A stretch of DNA of 36,024 nt, from positions 1 through 36,024 of the forward strand of contig CANGBQ010000004.1 of NCBI GenBank assembly GCA_947451985.1, in the 5' to 3' direction. This stretch comes from Chitinophagaceae bacterium (lineage in GTDB: Bacteria; Bacteroidota; Bacteroidia; Chitinophagales; Chitinophagaceae). Below are positions 27,280 to 36,024 of the stretch, in pieces (position 1 is the first letter of the stretch; each line of letters begins with the position of its first letter). The notes under the pieces are model-generated. The model ran no database searches. It was not told the DNA's origin and worked only from the letters and a program-made list of their open reading frames with translations. The translations under genes and the position numbers were made by a program.

Positions 27280-30033
27280 CTATTCTGCTTCCTGACCCAG
27301 CATGAAGGTAAACTTCGCTGCGCCTTTCAAGCCTGTTGTTTGATTGTATCGATCAATTCCCACACCATAATCAAATCCTAACAATCCGAACATTGGCAAG
27401 AAAAAGCGCATGCCCACTCCCACCGATCTTCTGAGTTTGAAAGGATTGTACTCTTTGAATGAATACCATCCATTGGCCGCTTCAAAGAATGCCATTCCAT
27501 AAATGGTACTGCTGGCATTGGTGCTGAAAGGATAGCGCAACTCCACGGTATATTTATTGAAAATGGTAAAATATTTTGAAGGCGTTCCTGCATCCGGATT
27601 GACTTTAGGATCAGAACTGCTATAGACAGGATAGCCTCTATGTGCAATGATGTCGTATCCAAGCAAAGCAAAGGTATTGCTCAATCCAGCGTCTCCCACC
27701 TGGAAGCGCTCGAATGGAGAGATGTCCAAATTGGCATTGTATTTTCCAATAAAACCATATTTGGCCGCAGCTTTTAAAATAAATTGTTTGTTTTTATCGG
27801 CCCCTCTTGCCCTGCCAATAGGAGTATACCATTCGCCATTGAAGCGCCATTTGTGAAATTCAGGAAGCTCGTACTTGTTGGCTGTATTAGAAGAAATGCC
27901 CAGCAAAGAATAAGGAAGCGTAAACTGGCCACTCAGCATGAAGTTGGATCCACTGGTAGGAAAAATAGGATTGGGACCGGCAGAATTACGCATCAAAGCG
28001 ATTTTCAAGCTGATGTTCGTAGAGGTTCCATTGCTCAAGCCACTGAAAATGTTGCTGTAGTTTCTGAGTTTATACTGTTGAAAATTCAATGAATACACCA
28101 AATTGAAATAATCATCTGGCCATTTCAATTGCTTGCCCAATGACAAACCAAAGCCCACTGTTTTTACATAGGATGTATCTCCGCAGCTTTTGCAATAACC
28201 TCCATAAGAATTGATGGCATTGGCGTATTTGGTATTAAAATAATTGATGGAAAAAGAATTGCGCTTGTTTCCACCCAGCCATGGTTCCGTAAAAGAAAAA
28301 TTATACGAACGATAGGCACGTCCATTGGACTGGGCCCTTAAGCTCAATCTTTGTCCATCCCCTGATGGCAAAGGATCCCAGGTAGAACGGCTGGTTATAT
28401 TCTTAATAGAAAAATTATTAAAAGTCACACCCAGCGTACCGGTCAATCCAATGCCGCCGCCAAAACCGGCAGATAATTCCAACTGATCAGAAGACTTTTC
28501 TTCTACTTCCCAGTTGATGTCTACTGTTCCGTTGTCTGCATTGGGCACCACATTCGGATTGATTTTTTCAGGATTGAAGAAACCCAATTGAGACAACTCG
28601 CGTTGGGTACGAATGATATCGGCCCGACTGAATTTTTGTCCAGGAACAGTACGCATTTCACGAAGGATTACATAATCCTTCGTTTTGTCATTACCCGTCA
28701 CCGTTATTTTGCCATAGGTAGCTTGGGGGCCTTCCGTCATTCTGATTTCAAAATCAATGGTATCATTGTATACCGCAGTTTCTACAGGATCCAATCTGAA
28801 AAACAGATATCCATCATCTTGGTACAAGCTACCGATATCTCCGCCTTCTGCAGACAATTGCTTGCCCAAACGCTTATTCAATAATTCAAGATTGTAGATA
28901 TCGCCCTTTTGAATACCGAGTAACATATTCAATACTGAATCCGAATATTTGGTATTGCCTCTCCAACTAATGTTACCAAAAAAATACCTTCTTCCTTCAT
29001 TTACCTTGATATCAATATCCAAATTTCCTTTGCTGTTGATGATTTGAGTATCAGCTACAATCACCGCATCCCTCAAACCTTGTGCATTGTAATAGTCAAG
29101 GACTTTTTCTTTGTCTTCGGCATATTTGGACTCATTGAATTTGGAGCCACTGAACAATTTAAATCGAACATACGGATCGAGGACTTCTTTTGTTTTGGTA
29201 GGAGATAAAAATCCAAAGTTTCTGAAATATTGCTTAGCGCTTATCCCTGAAGTGGTATCTCCATAAGGACTTACGGGCGTATGAGGAAACAAAGTGATTC
29301 GAGTCATTTCCTTGGTGCCTTTCATTTGCTTTTTAAGCTTAAGGTCTTGCACCTGTTCATTACCGGTGAAATTGATCGTATTGATTTTTACTTTGTTCCC
29401 TTTATGGATGGTGAATGTAAGTGAAGTGCCGTTGGCAATGCCCACCGCCGGTGTCTCCTCAATATCGATGGTTACATTTCTATATCCTTTTTCATAAAAG
29501 AATTTTCGGGTGGCTTCCACCGCACTCAACTTCATGTTTTCGGTCAACACTCTATCCTTGGACAAACCAATTTTTGTATCCAAGTCATCGATATCTCCCT
29601 TCTTAATGCCGATGAATTTGTAATCAATCAACCGAGGCCTTTCTTTGATGGCAATCTCTAAAAAAATCGTGGACTCTTGCATTCTCACAATATCAATCTG
29701 CACACTCGATACGAGGCTTTGTTTCCAAAGTTTAGCAATCGCTTTTCCAAAAGCATCGGATCCGGGCAATTGCACTTTATCTCCTACGGCCAAGCCTGAA
29801 ATGGAAACAATTAAGTTGGGGTCAAATGCCTGTGCACCTGTTACCGTAATTCCGCCAATGGTATAATTTTTGGGGTATTTGGTATTGAATATTTCCTGCA
29901 ATGCCGGGTCAACCGACGGGGGCAATGTATCTTTTTGTTGTGCCAGAAGATGCTGACTCAATATAAACAACCCTGCAATAAGTAAAAATCTACGATAAGT
30001 CCGGTGCATCAATTGGTTTTTTTCGATTGGCAA
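27280..30033 (-). CDS. bamA: outer membrane protein assembly factor BamA
   Basis: 917 aa, signal peptide, successive POTRA domains (ITVTGNDKTKDYVILREMRTVPGQKF), C-terminal beta-barrel. Confidence 0.96.
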   Translation of the reverse strand: MPIEKNQLMHRTYRRFLLIAGLFILSQHLLAQQKDTLPPSVDPALQEIFNTKYPKNYTIGGITVTGAQAFDPNLIVSISGLAVGDKVQLPGSDAFGKAIAKLWKQSLVSSVQIDIVRMQESTIFLEIAIKERPRLIDYKFIGIKKGDIDDLDTKIGLSKDRVLTENMKLSAVEATRKFFYEKGYRNVTIDIEETPAVGIANGTSLTFTIHKGNKVKINTINFTGNEQVQDLKLKKQMKGTKEMTRITLFPHTPVSPYGDTTSGISAKQYFRNFGFLSPTKTKEVLDPYVRFKLFSGSKFNESKYAEDKEKVLDYYNAQGLRDAVIVADTQIINSKGNLDIDIKVNEGRRYFFGNISWRGNTKYSDSVLNMLLGIQKGDIYNLELLNKRLGKQLSAEGGDIGSLYQDDGYLFFRLDPVETAVYNDTIDFEIRMTEGPQATYGKITVTGNDKTKDYVILREMRTVPGQKFSRADIIRTQRELSQLGFFNPEKINPNVVPNADNGTVDINWEVEEKSSDQLELSAGFGGGIGLTGTLGVTFNNFSIKNITSRSTWDPLPSGDGQRLSLRAQSNGRAYRSYNFSFTEPWLGGNKRNSFSINYFNTKYANAINSYGGYCKSCGDTSYVKTVGFGLSLGKQLKWPDDYFNLVYSLNFQQYKLRNYSNIFSGLSNGTSTNISLKIALMRNSAGPNPIFPTSGSNFMLSGQFTLPYSLLGISSNTANKYELPEFHKWRFNGEWYTPIGRARGADKNKQFILKAAAKYGFIGKYNANLDISPFERFQVGDAGLSNTFALLGYDIIAHRGYPVYSSSDPKVNPDAGTPSKYFTIFNKYTVELRYPFSTNASSTIYGMAFFEAANGWYSFKEYNPFKLRRSVGVGMRFFLPMFGLLGFDYGVGIDRYNQTTGLKGAAKFTFMLGQEAE

Positions 30034-30098
30034 ATTAAGCCCATTAATGAAAAGTATTTGTTAAATGAAATCCTTTGAATGGTTTGTTTTTATTGGTT

Positions 30099-30851
30099 TT
30101 ACAGGTCTTCTGCCTTCAATTGCTCCCCCGTTTTGCCAAATCTTCTTTCTCTTCGTTGAAAATCGACAATCGCCTCGTATAAATGCTCCTTCCGAAAGTC
30201 TGGCCACAAGGTCTCTGTGAAATACAATTCAGCATAGGCCAATTGATACAACAAAAAATTACTGACGCGGAACTCTCCGCTGGTTCGAATCATTAGCTCC
30301 GGGTCAGGAATGCCTGCAGTTGTCAAATGTTCTTCAAACACTTGCTGGGTGATGGCTGCCGAAGACAATTGACCTGATTCCACCGCCACCCCAATGGACT
30401 TTACTGCCTGTATAATTTCCCATCTGCTGCTATAACTCAAGGCCATTACTAGCCGAAGGCCTGTATTGGCTTGGGTTTCACGGATGGCTTCTTTTAATTC
30501 GGCGATGGCATTGAGGGGAAGCATACTCGTGTCTCCAATCACCTGTAGCTGAATGTTGTTCTTGTTAAGGGTAGGCACTTCTTTGCGAATGGTGCTCACC
30601 AATAATTCCATCAGTCCCTGTACCTCAGTTGCAGGGCGGTCCCAATTTTCTGTACTAAAGGCATACAAAGTAAGGTATTGAATGCCTATCTCGGCAGCAC
30701 CTTCTACTACTGATCGTACGCTTTCCACTCCATGAAAATGGCCAAATAGACGGTTTTCTCCTTTTTCCTGGGCCCACCTGCCATTGCCATCCATGATGAT
30801 GGCGATGTGCCTGGGGAGTTTATCGGTATTGATCATTTGCATGCTACTCAT
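30099..30851 (-). CDS. uppS: isoprenyl transferase (undecaprenyl diphosphate synthase)
   Basis: LPRHIAIIMDGNGRWAQ, YLTLYAFSTENWDRP, DPELMIRTSGEFRVSNFLLYQLAYAELYFTETLWPDF. Confidence 0.97.
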   Translation of the reverse strand: MSSMQMINTDKLPRHIAIIMDGNGRWAQEKGENRLFGHFHGVESVRSVVEGAAEIGIQYLTLYAFSTENWDRPATEVQGLMELLVSTIRKEVPTLNKNNIQLQVIGDTSMLPLNAIAELKEAIRETQANTGLRLVMALSYSSRWEIIQAVKSIGVAVESGQLSSAAITQQVFEEHLTTAGIPDPELMIRTSGEFRVSNFLLYQLAYAELYFTETLWPDFRKEHLYEAIVDFQRRERRFGKTGEQLKAEDL

Positions 30852-30957
30852 AAACCGCTGAATTGGGGCCTTCTACAAGGCTGTAAAAGTAACAAAATTT
30901 AAGGGAACTAGGGTGAAATCAGCCAAATGGTCCTGAACATTCATTCTGGTACAAACA

Positions 30958-30987
30958 AAACAGCCGCTGCAGTTGCAACGGCTGTAC
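30958..30987 (-). terminator. intrinsic terminator downstream of the DUF6089-like gene
   Basis: ACAGCCG...CGGCTGT with inner TGCA/TGCA; - strand continues TTTTGTTTGT. Confidence 0.7.
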
Positions 30988-31007
30988 ATATTTTGATTCA
31001 ATCTTGT

Positions 31008-31865
31008 TTACTGGGTAGGGCAACGATAAGAGCTGATATTAAAAGAAAGGCCAATTTCGGCTACTATAAACTGATCTTTTTGTTTGCTCCAGCCACGCTG
31101 TCTTCCGGGCACACTGCTCAAAGGATTATTGGGGTCAATCTCGTAAGATCTATCCTGCAGCAAATAAGCAATGGAATAGCCATTGGGACCATCGGGGAAA
31201 TAAGGATCCTTGGGCGCATAGGTGGTACTTACGTCATCCAAGTAGTCGGTGGTGGTGAAATGTTGGGTAACCTCAAAGGAAAGATTCATCTTTTGATTGA
31301 TGCTGTATTTTATACCCACTCCAAAAGGGATGCTAAAGGCAGTGGTACCGTAAGGCTTTCTACCCATATAGCCGCCATTTTGACCTTCGGTTCCCAATGG
31401 GCGCAAAAACACTTTGGTTCCGCGGTAGTATGTATAAGGATCGTAGCTGAAAATGCCCACGCCCAAAGTGACATAAGGAGTGAAAAAATACAAAGGATCG
31501 CCGGGGATGTACTTCATGAAATTAAAATCACCCTGCAGGGCGAACTCATAAACGTTTGAATTAAAACTGAGGTTTCTGGTTCTTTGATAAGCATTCTTGC
31601 TGTAGGTGTCGCTGTATCCCAGCTGTGCAAACCTTCCGGCAGCCCTAACACCAATATAATTGCCAAATTGTTTGCGGAAAAAGATTCCGACAGCCGGCTT
31701 GGGATTGTTCAATCCCAGTTTGGTGTTTAAATCTCCGAAATAATGGGCAGCACCCACCGTTACGCCAAATTCTCCTTCATGAAAATACCCATTGGACTGG
31801 CTATAAGAATGGCCCGATAACAATAAGGCAACCAAGAAAACAATGATGCGATTCACTTTAGTCAT
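31008..31865 (-). CDS. DUF6089-like / OmpA-barrel-type outer membrane protein
   Basis: Signal peptide; GEFGVTVGAAHYFGDLNTKLGLNNPKPAVGIFFRKQFGNYIGVR; Y/F-rich alternating strands; adjacent to uppS/bamA. Confidence 0.85.
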   Translation of the reverse strand: MTKVNRIIVFLVALLLSGHSYSQSNGYFHEGEFGVTVGAAHYFGDLNTKLGLNNPKPAVGIFFRKQFGNYIGVRAAGRFAQLGYSDTYSKNAYQRTRNLSFNSNVYEFALQGDFNFMKYIPGDPLYFFTPYVTLGVGIFSYDPYTYYRGTKVFLRPLGTEGQNGGYMGRKPYGTTAFSIPFGVGIKYSINQKMNLSFEVTQHFTTTDYLDDVSTTYAPKDPYFPDGPNGYSIAYLLQDRSYEIDPNNPLSSVPGRQRGWSKQKDQFIVAEIGLSFNISSYRCPTQ

Positions 31866-31987
31866 TTGATTAGATTCTGAATAATAGGTTGTAAAGATAT
31901 GGCAAGGGATTGTAATGGAACATTTTGAGGGTTGAAAATAGAAAAAAGCAGCATAATTAACAGTGCATTAAGCAATTGCGTAGGAGT

Positions 31988-32503
31988 CTATCGATTTTTT
32001 TCCACTCTAAGCCCTGCGCTCATGACATGCAACAACGGGTCGTCTCGCATGATTTGAACCAGCCTAAACGTGTACAACCCCGGATGACGAAATCGACAGG
32101 AAGTATATTTTTTTCTGACCACCCAAATATCGTTCATCCCGGTTCCGTCCCAGCCATTGGCATCGTCTCCTAAAGTGAGGTTGATCTTTTGAAAATCCGA
32201 CAGGGTATCCGCAGGTGATTGAATGCCCAATTGCAACCAGATGTTGTTGTACAAAAAAGCATCTGTATGACGCAGTACAATAGACACGTTGTAAACAGCA
32301 TTTGTATCGGTGATCAGGAACTGTCCTTTTGCCGTATCCGTCGTTTCCCATTGATGAGCAGAAAAAGAAACGTTTTTTTCAAAGACATCCATTTGTTTAC
32401 AGGAATAGAAACCCAATGCCATGAAAACCAGCATCCCATAAAAGACAACATAAATGGGAGCATTCATTCTAGGAGTTGATTTTATTGACATCAGTCGAAG
32501 CAT
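31988..32503 (-). CDS. gldH: gliding motility lipoprotein GldH
   Basis: Lipobox-like MALGFYSCKQMDVFEKNVSF; WLQLGIQSPADTLSDFQKINLTLGDDANGWDGTGMNDIWVVRKKY; true start may be an internal ATG. Confidence 0.88.
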   Translation of the reverse strand: MLRLMSIKSTPRMNAPIYVVFYGMLVFMALGFYSCKQMDVFEKNVSFSAHQWETTDTAKGQFLITDTNAVYNVSIVLRHTDAFLYNNIWLQLGIQSPADTLSDFQKINLTLGDDANGWDGTGMNDIWVVRKKYTSCRFRHPGLYTFRLVQIMRDDPLLHVMSAGLRVEKNR

Positions 32504-32506
32504 ACT

Positions 32507-33382
32507 TTACAATACATTTAAAACTTGTTCTTTTGCTTTTTCGAGTTCATCTTTCATTGCCACTACACATTTCTGAATAGCTGCATCATACGCTTTGCTG
32601 CCGGTGGTGTTGATTTCTCTTCCTATTTCCTGCAATAAAAAAGATAATTTTTTTCCTTTGCTGGCATCTGATCCATGAATGATGTCATTAAAATAGACAC
32701 AATGCTGGCGCAAACGAATCTGCTCTTCATGAATGTCAATCTTTTCCATGTAATAGATGAGCTCTTGTTCCATTCTATTTTGATCAATCTTTTCTTTGCC
32801 TACATGTTTGTCCAACAGCTGATTGATTTCTTCTTTGATTCTTACTTTTCTGTTTGGCTCTAAAACCAAAATGGCTTCCTCCTGGGTTTGGATATTGGCT
32901 ATTCGAAGCAAAAGATCCTTTTGCAAGGAGGCCCCTTCTTCTTCTCTGTGCCGATTCAATTCATCGATGGCCGCGGTTAATACATTTTTGAAATGGGAAA
33001 AGTCATCTTCCTTCAGAAACTCATTGCTGGGCGAGACAACTTCGGGCAGGCGCAACAAGGAACTTAATATAGCATGCGTGTCCAAGGAGAGCTCTTCGGA
33101 CAAATCCTTGAGTTGTGTATAGTAAGCCTTGATTAAGTCTGTATTAATGGTAACGGGCCTGGAAGCGCCGTTTTGCTTGATGCTGATGTAACAATCGATG
33201 GTGCCTCTTATCAATTGCTCTTGTAAAATATTGCGTATATCAAACTCATACGGCTTGAGCAAAGGGGGAAGCTTTAATTGCAACTCAAATTGTTTGCCGT
33301 TTAATGCTTTCACTTCAACCAAGAAAGTCTTGTCGCCAATTGTTCGTTCAGCCCTTCCAAAACCTGTCATTGATTTAAGCAT
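32507..33382 (-). CDS. YicC/YloC family endoribonuclease
   Basis: MLKSMTGFGRAERTIGDKTFLVEVKALNGKQFELQLKLPP...C-terminal KKLSFLLQEIGREINTTGSKAYDAAIQKCVVAMKDELEKAKEQVLNV. Confidence 0.96.
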   Translation of the reverse strand: MLKSMTGFGRAERTIGDKTFLVEVKALNGKQFELQLKLPPLLKPYEFDIRNILQEQLIRGTIDCYISIKQNGASRPVTINTDLIKAYYTQLKDLSEELSLDTHAILSSLLRLPEVVSPSNEFLKEDDFSHFKNVLTAAIDELNRHREEEGASLQKDLLLRIANIQTQEEAILVLEPNRKVRIKEEINQLLDKHVGKEKIDQNRMEQELIYYMEKIDIHEEQIRLRQHCVYFNDIIHGSDASKGKKLSFLLQEIGREINTTGSKAYDAAIQKCVVAMKDELEKAKEQVLNVL

Positions 33383-33445
33383 ATGCTTTTATTTTTATTG
33401 CAATGTAAATGATTTATTGCTTTGAATGAAACAGAATTGAAGACA

Positions 33446-33480
33446 TTAAAAAAGCTTGGCGATTTTCAGCCAAGCTTTAA
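33446..33480 (-). terminator. intrinsic terminator upstream of yicC with no annotated gene feeding it
   Basis: - strand: AAAGCTTGGC-TGAAAATC-GCCAAGCTTTTTTAATG: 10-bp stem with T run. Confidence 0.78.
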
Positions 33481-33504
33481 TATATGGGTGGGTTAGTAAG
33501 TACA

Positions 33505-33528
33505 GGGATACAATCCCTTACACAATAT
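33505..33528. other. short stable hairpin, 9 bp with one bulge
   Basis: GTAcAGGGAT-ACA-ATCCCTTAC. Confidence 0.55.
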
Positions 33529-33887
33529 TAAAAATTATTTTGATTAATAAGAAAAAAAATGAGAAGTATTTTATCAACATTTCTATTTTGCTTGTGGATA
33601 AGGACAATGAAAAACAATTCATTTTTATTGTTGATCTGTGCAACAAACATCAACCTGCTTTTGTATTTTATAAAAGAAGATTCAATGAAAGTATTGAAAA
33701 TAGTATACTTTCAGAAGACGAGAAAAAAATTAAAACGATTTCCGAAACATGCTTACGCATATTAACAATGCTTTTTTTCTCTGTAAAAAAGTATGTTGTG
33801 AGGCTATAAAAAAAATTTAAAAATTGTCCTCTCTTTTTTTAAAAAATAGCTGTTTTAGCCGAAAATATTCCATATCCCAAACCACGT

Positions 33888-33896
33888 TACCTTTGC
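33888..33896 (+). promoter_or_regulatory. Bacteroidota -7 element TACCTTTGC upstream of the lpxD-like gene
   Basis: TAnnTTTG 22 nt before the ATG at 33918. Confidence 0.5.
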
Positions 33897-33917
33897 ATAA
33901 ACAGAAACAACACCATT

Positions 33918-34862
33918 ATGAAATTTCCCTCTCCTGTATCTACTGAATGGATTGCATCTCTCATTGGCGCACAAGTAATTGGCAATGCATCTGCACTTGC
34001 AACCGGCATCAATGAAATACACAAAGTGGAACCCGGTGATTTGGCATTTGTGGATCATCCTAAATATTACGATACTTGTTTGAATAGTGCTGCAACTTTT
34101 ATTATTATCAACAAAGCAATGGAAGCGCCAGCAGGAAAAACTTTGTTTGTGGTAGAAAATCCATTCGAAGCCTATTGTGCCATTGTTCGGCATTTCCGGC
34201 CATTTGAAGTGGCAAAACAAATGGTCAGTGATCAGGCAATCATCGGAAAGGATACGGTGATTTTTCCAGGCGTATTTGTGGGAAACCACGTCACCATTGG
34301 AAAGAATTGCATCATTTATCCCAATGTAACCATCCTAGAGCATTGTATTATAGGGGACCATGTAGTGGTGCAAGCCGGCACTACAATTGGTAGTAATTCC
34401 TTTTATTACAACACCAAGAAAGACAGAGAGCGCTGGTATACAAAAATGCCGGATGGTGGCAGGGTCATCATTGAGAATGATGTAGAGATCGGATCGAATT
34501 GTACCATCGACAGAGGAGTGAGCCATGACACGCGCATTGGAATGGGTACAAAGATGGACAACCTGGTTCACATCGGACACGATACAGTGGTTGGCAAAAA
34601 TTGTTTGATTGCGGCACAGGTAGGTATCGCCGGTGCGACCACCCTGGAAGATGGCGTTACACTATGGGGTCAGGTAGGGGTCAATAAAACATTGACCATC
34701 GGAAAAAATGCAGTGGTGTTTGCACAAAGTGGAGTGCCCAGCGATTTGGAAGGCAACAAAGTATACTTCGGAACACCTGCATTGGAAGCAAGAGAAAAAC
34801 AAAGAGAGCTCGTGTGGATCAAAAGAATCCCTGAACTGTGGGATAAAGCAATGAAGAAATAA
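33918..34862 (+). CDS. LpxD-like UDP-3-O-acylglucosamine N-acyltransferase (left-handed beta-helix)
   Basis: N-terminal LpxD-like domain; hexapeptide repeats VIFPGVFVGNHVTIGKNCIIYPNVTILEHCIIGDHVVVQAGTTIGS; DNLVHIGHDTVVGKNCLIAAQVGIAG. Confidence 0.9.
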   Translation: MKFPSPVSTEWIASLIGAQVIGNASALATGINEIHKVEPGDLAFVDHPKYYDTCLNSAATFIIINKAMEAPAGKTLFVVENPFEAYCAIVRHFRPFEVAKQMVSDQAIIGKDTVIFPGVFVGNHVTIGKNCIIYPNVTILEHCIIGDHVVVQAGTTIGSNSFYYNTKKDRERWYTKMPDGGRVIIENDVEIGSNCTIDRGVSHDTRIGMGTKMDNLVHIGHDTVVGKNCLIAAQVGIAGATTLEDGVTLWGQVGVNKTLTIGKNAVVFAQSGVPSDLEGNKVYFGTPALEAREKQRELVWIKRIPELWDKAMKK

Positions 34863-34872
34863 ACCACCGCAA

Positions 34873-35865
34873 TCAAGCCAGTAGTTGTCTGCACGTATAC
34901 TGAATGGTTTCTTGCAAGGTCGTGTAATGAAAGTCGGGTAGAAAATTTTTCAATTTTTGATTTTCAAAATATACATGCGCCAGCGCAGTAGCGGCAGTTT
35001 CTTTGGTGATCAAGGGCGGCTTCCCGGTAAGCATACTTTTGCATGCTTCCAGTCTCCATACCAGCTCAGCTAACAAAGGCGTCACTTTTTTAGATGGTCT
35101 TTTTTTGCCAAAAGCATCCGCAATCTGATTGAACACATTTTGATAGGTAGTGTTTTCGGCACTCACAATAAATCTTTCTGCCACAATATCGGATTCCATG
35201 AGCATGGTCATGGCTTTACAAACATCCCTCACATCTACAAAGCCTGTTGTTCCATCTGTATACCAACCGAATTCTTCGTATACATTTTTAAAAATAGCCG
35301 TAGAGCCTTCATTCCAATTACCCGGACCTAGAATAATGGATGGATTCACCATCACCGCATTCAATCCTTCCGCAATGCCACGCCATACTTCCAGTTCGCC
35401 CAAATATTTACTTTGCCCATATACACTATTGCTTGTCTCCTTGGTCCAATGGGCGGTTTCGTCAATGGTTTGATTTTCGCGCAACCTACCCAAGGCTGCC
35501 ACAGAACTCACGTACACCATTTTATGTACACCCGCCTCCAATGCAGCATTGACCACATTAGCAGTAGCTCGAACATTGATGTCGTACAAGGCCTTTTTGT
35601 CTTTTCTTGCAAAGCTTACTTTTCCCGCACAGTGATACAGAAACCGAACATCGCGCATGCAAGATTCCAACGCAATCACATCCAACAAATCACAGGAAAC
35701 AATTTCCAGATGGTCATGTGAGGGAAGCGGTAAGGCCTTTTGATTGATCATGGCGCGCACTCGATGTCCATCCGACAACAATTGCTTGACCAGTGTTGTT
35801 CCCAGCAAACCAGCTGCACCGGTCACCAAATGAATAGTATTTGTTGTTTGTGGGGAGGTATGCAA
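34873..35865 (-). CDS. NAD-dependent epimerase/dehydratase family protein
   Basis: HLVTGAAGLLGTTLVKQLLSDGHRVRAMI Rossmann motif; YVSSVAALG; SVYGQSKYLGEL (YxxxK); TTG start. Confidence 0.92.
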   Translation of the reverse strand: MHTSPQTTNTIHLVTGAAGLLGTTLVKQLLSDGHRVRAMINQKALPLPSHDHLEIVSCDLLDVIALESCMRDVRFLYHCAGKVSFARKDKKALYDINVRATANVVNAALEAGVHKMVYVSSVAALGRLRENQTIDETAHWTKETSNSVYGQSKYLGELEVWRGIAEGLNAVMVNPSIILGPGNWNEGSTAIFKNVYEEFGWYTDGTTGFVDVRDVCKAMTMLMESDIVAERFIVSAENTTYQNVFNQIADAFGKKRPSKKVTPLLAELVWRLEACKSMLTGKPPLITKETAATALAHVYFENQKLKNFLPDFHYTTLQETIQYTCRQLLA

Positions 35866-35867
35866 GA

Positions 35868-36024
35868 TTATGCGTTTGTATATTGATAAAAGCCCTGGCC
35901 TGTTTTTCTGCCCAAATGTCCCTTTTTTACTTTCTCTATCTGAATCGGGGAAGCTTGAAAACGAATGGCACCATCAAAAGCCTGGTATAAAGATTCTGAT
36001 ACAGCCAGATTGATATCAATTCCG
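35868..36024 (-). CDS. 3-hydroxyacyl-CoA (3-hydroxybutyryl-CoA) dehydrogenase, C-terminal fragment, runs off the window
   Basis: Manual translation: GIDINLAVSESLYQAFDGAIRFQASPIQIEKVKKGHLGRKTGQGFYQYTNA*; GRKTGxGFYxY C-terminal hallmark. Confidence 0.85.
   Translation of the reverse strand, partial: GIDINLAVSESLYQAFDGAIRFQASPIQIEKVKKGHLGRKTGQGFYQYTNA

Noticed and set aside
30927-31559. 210-aa + ORF antisense to the DUF6089-like gene
   Set aside because: Starts within the terminator region and overlaps a well-supported signal-peptide-bearing CDS
33855-34289. 144-aa - ORF antisense to the lpxD-like gene, considered as source of the orphan terminator
   Set aside because: Composition is Cys/His/Phe-rich as expected for an antisense frame; its stop at 33855 is ~375 nt from the terminator
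1-36024. Defence system, prophage, integron, transposon or biosynthetic cluster
   Set aside because: I found no transposase, integrase, nuclease/effector, NRPS/PKS or toxin-antitoxin-like signature among the ORFs, and no long inverted or direct repeats by eye; this cannot exclude short repeats that need computation

Overview
The 36 kb window looks like a chromosomal housekeeping segment from a Bacteroidota bacterium, most like Chitinophagaceae. The basis is gldC/gldH-like genes, DUF4290-like and DUF6089-like proteins, and TAnnTTTG-type promoter elements. I see no phage, transposon, CRISPR, tRNA or rRNA signature. Content, left to right: cyclophilin PPIase; WG-repeat protein (-); gcvH; VanZ-like; DUF4290-like protein with an RGG tail; murA; gmk; CorC/HlyC-type CBS membrane protein; divergent glycosyltransferase; gldC; YqeY; CvpA; alpha/beta hydrolase; CBS protein; POTRA/BamA-like outer membrane protein; nadK; histidine kinase and response regulator; SDR (-); YjjG-like HAD hydrolase; psd, cdsA and a CPBP protease (-); dusB; glutathione peroxidase and ALDH (-); tadA; superoxide dismutase; yidD, rnpA, rpmH, murI, two ompH/skp-like genes, bamA, uppS, a DUF6089-like protein, gldH and yicC (-); an lpxD-like acyltransferase; an NAD-dependent epimerase (-); and the 3' end of a 3-hydroxyacyl-CoA dehydrogenase (-). 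Two short genes fall below the supplied ORF cutoff and were found by reading: rpmH (55 aa) and a 51-aa secreted Cys/Lys-rich protein at 17124-17279 (-). Points most worth a second look: that small Cys-rich protein; an orphan minus-strand terminator in an AT-rich gap at 33.4-33.9 kb that implies an unannotated transcript; a terminator/attenuator hairpin just upstream of rnpA; and what looks like a split and rearranged form of the usual CBS-nadK-DUF6089-uppS-bamA-ompH-murI cluster, with an extra POTRA/beta-barrel gene. I found no clear evidence of a novel multi-gene system.
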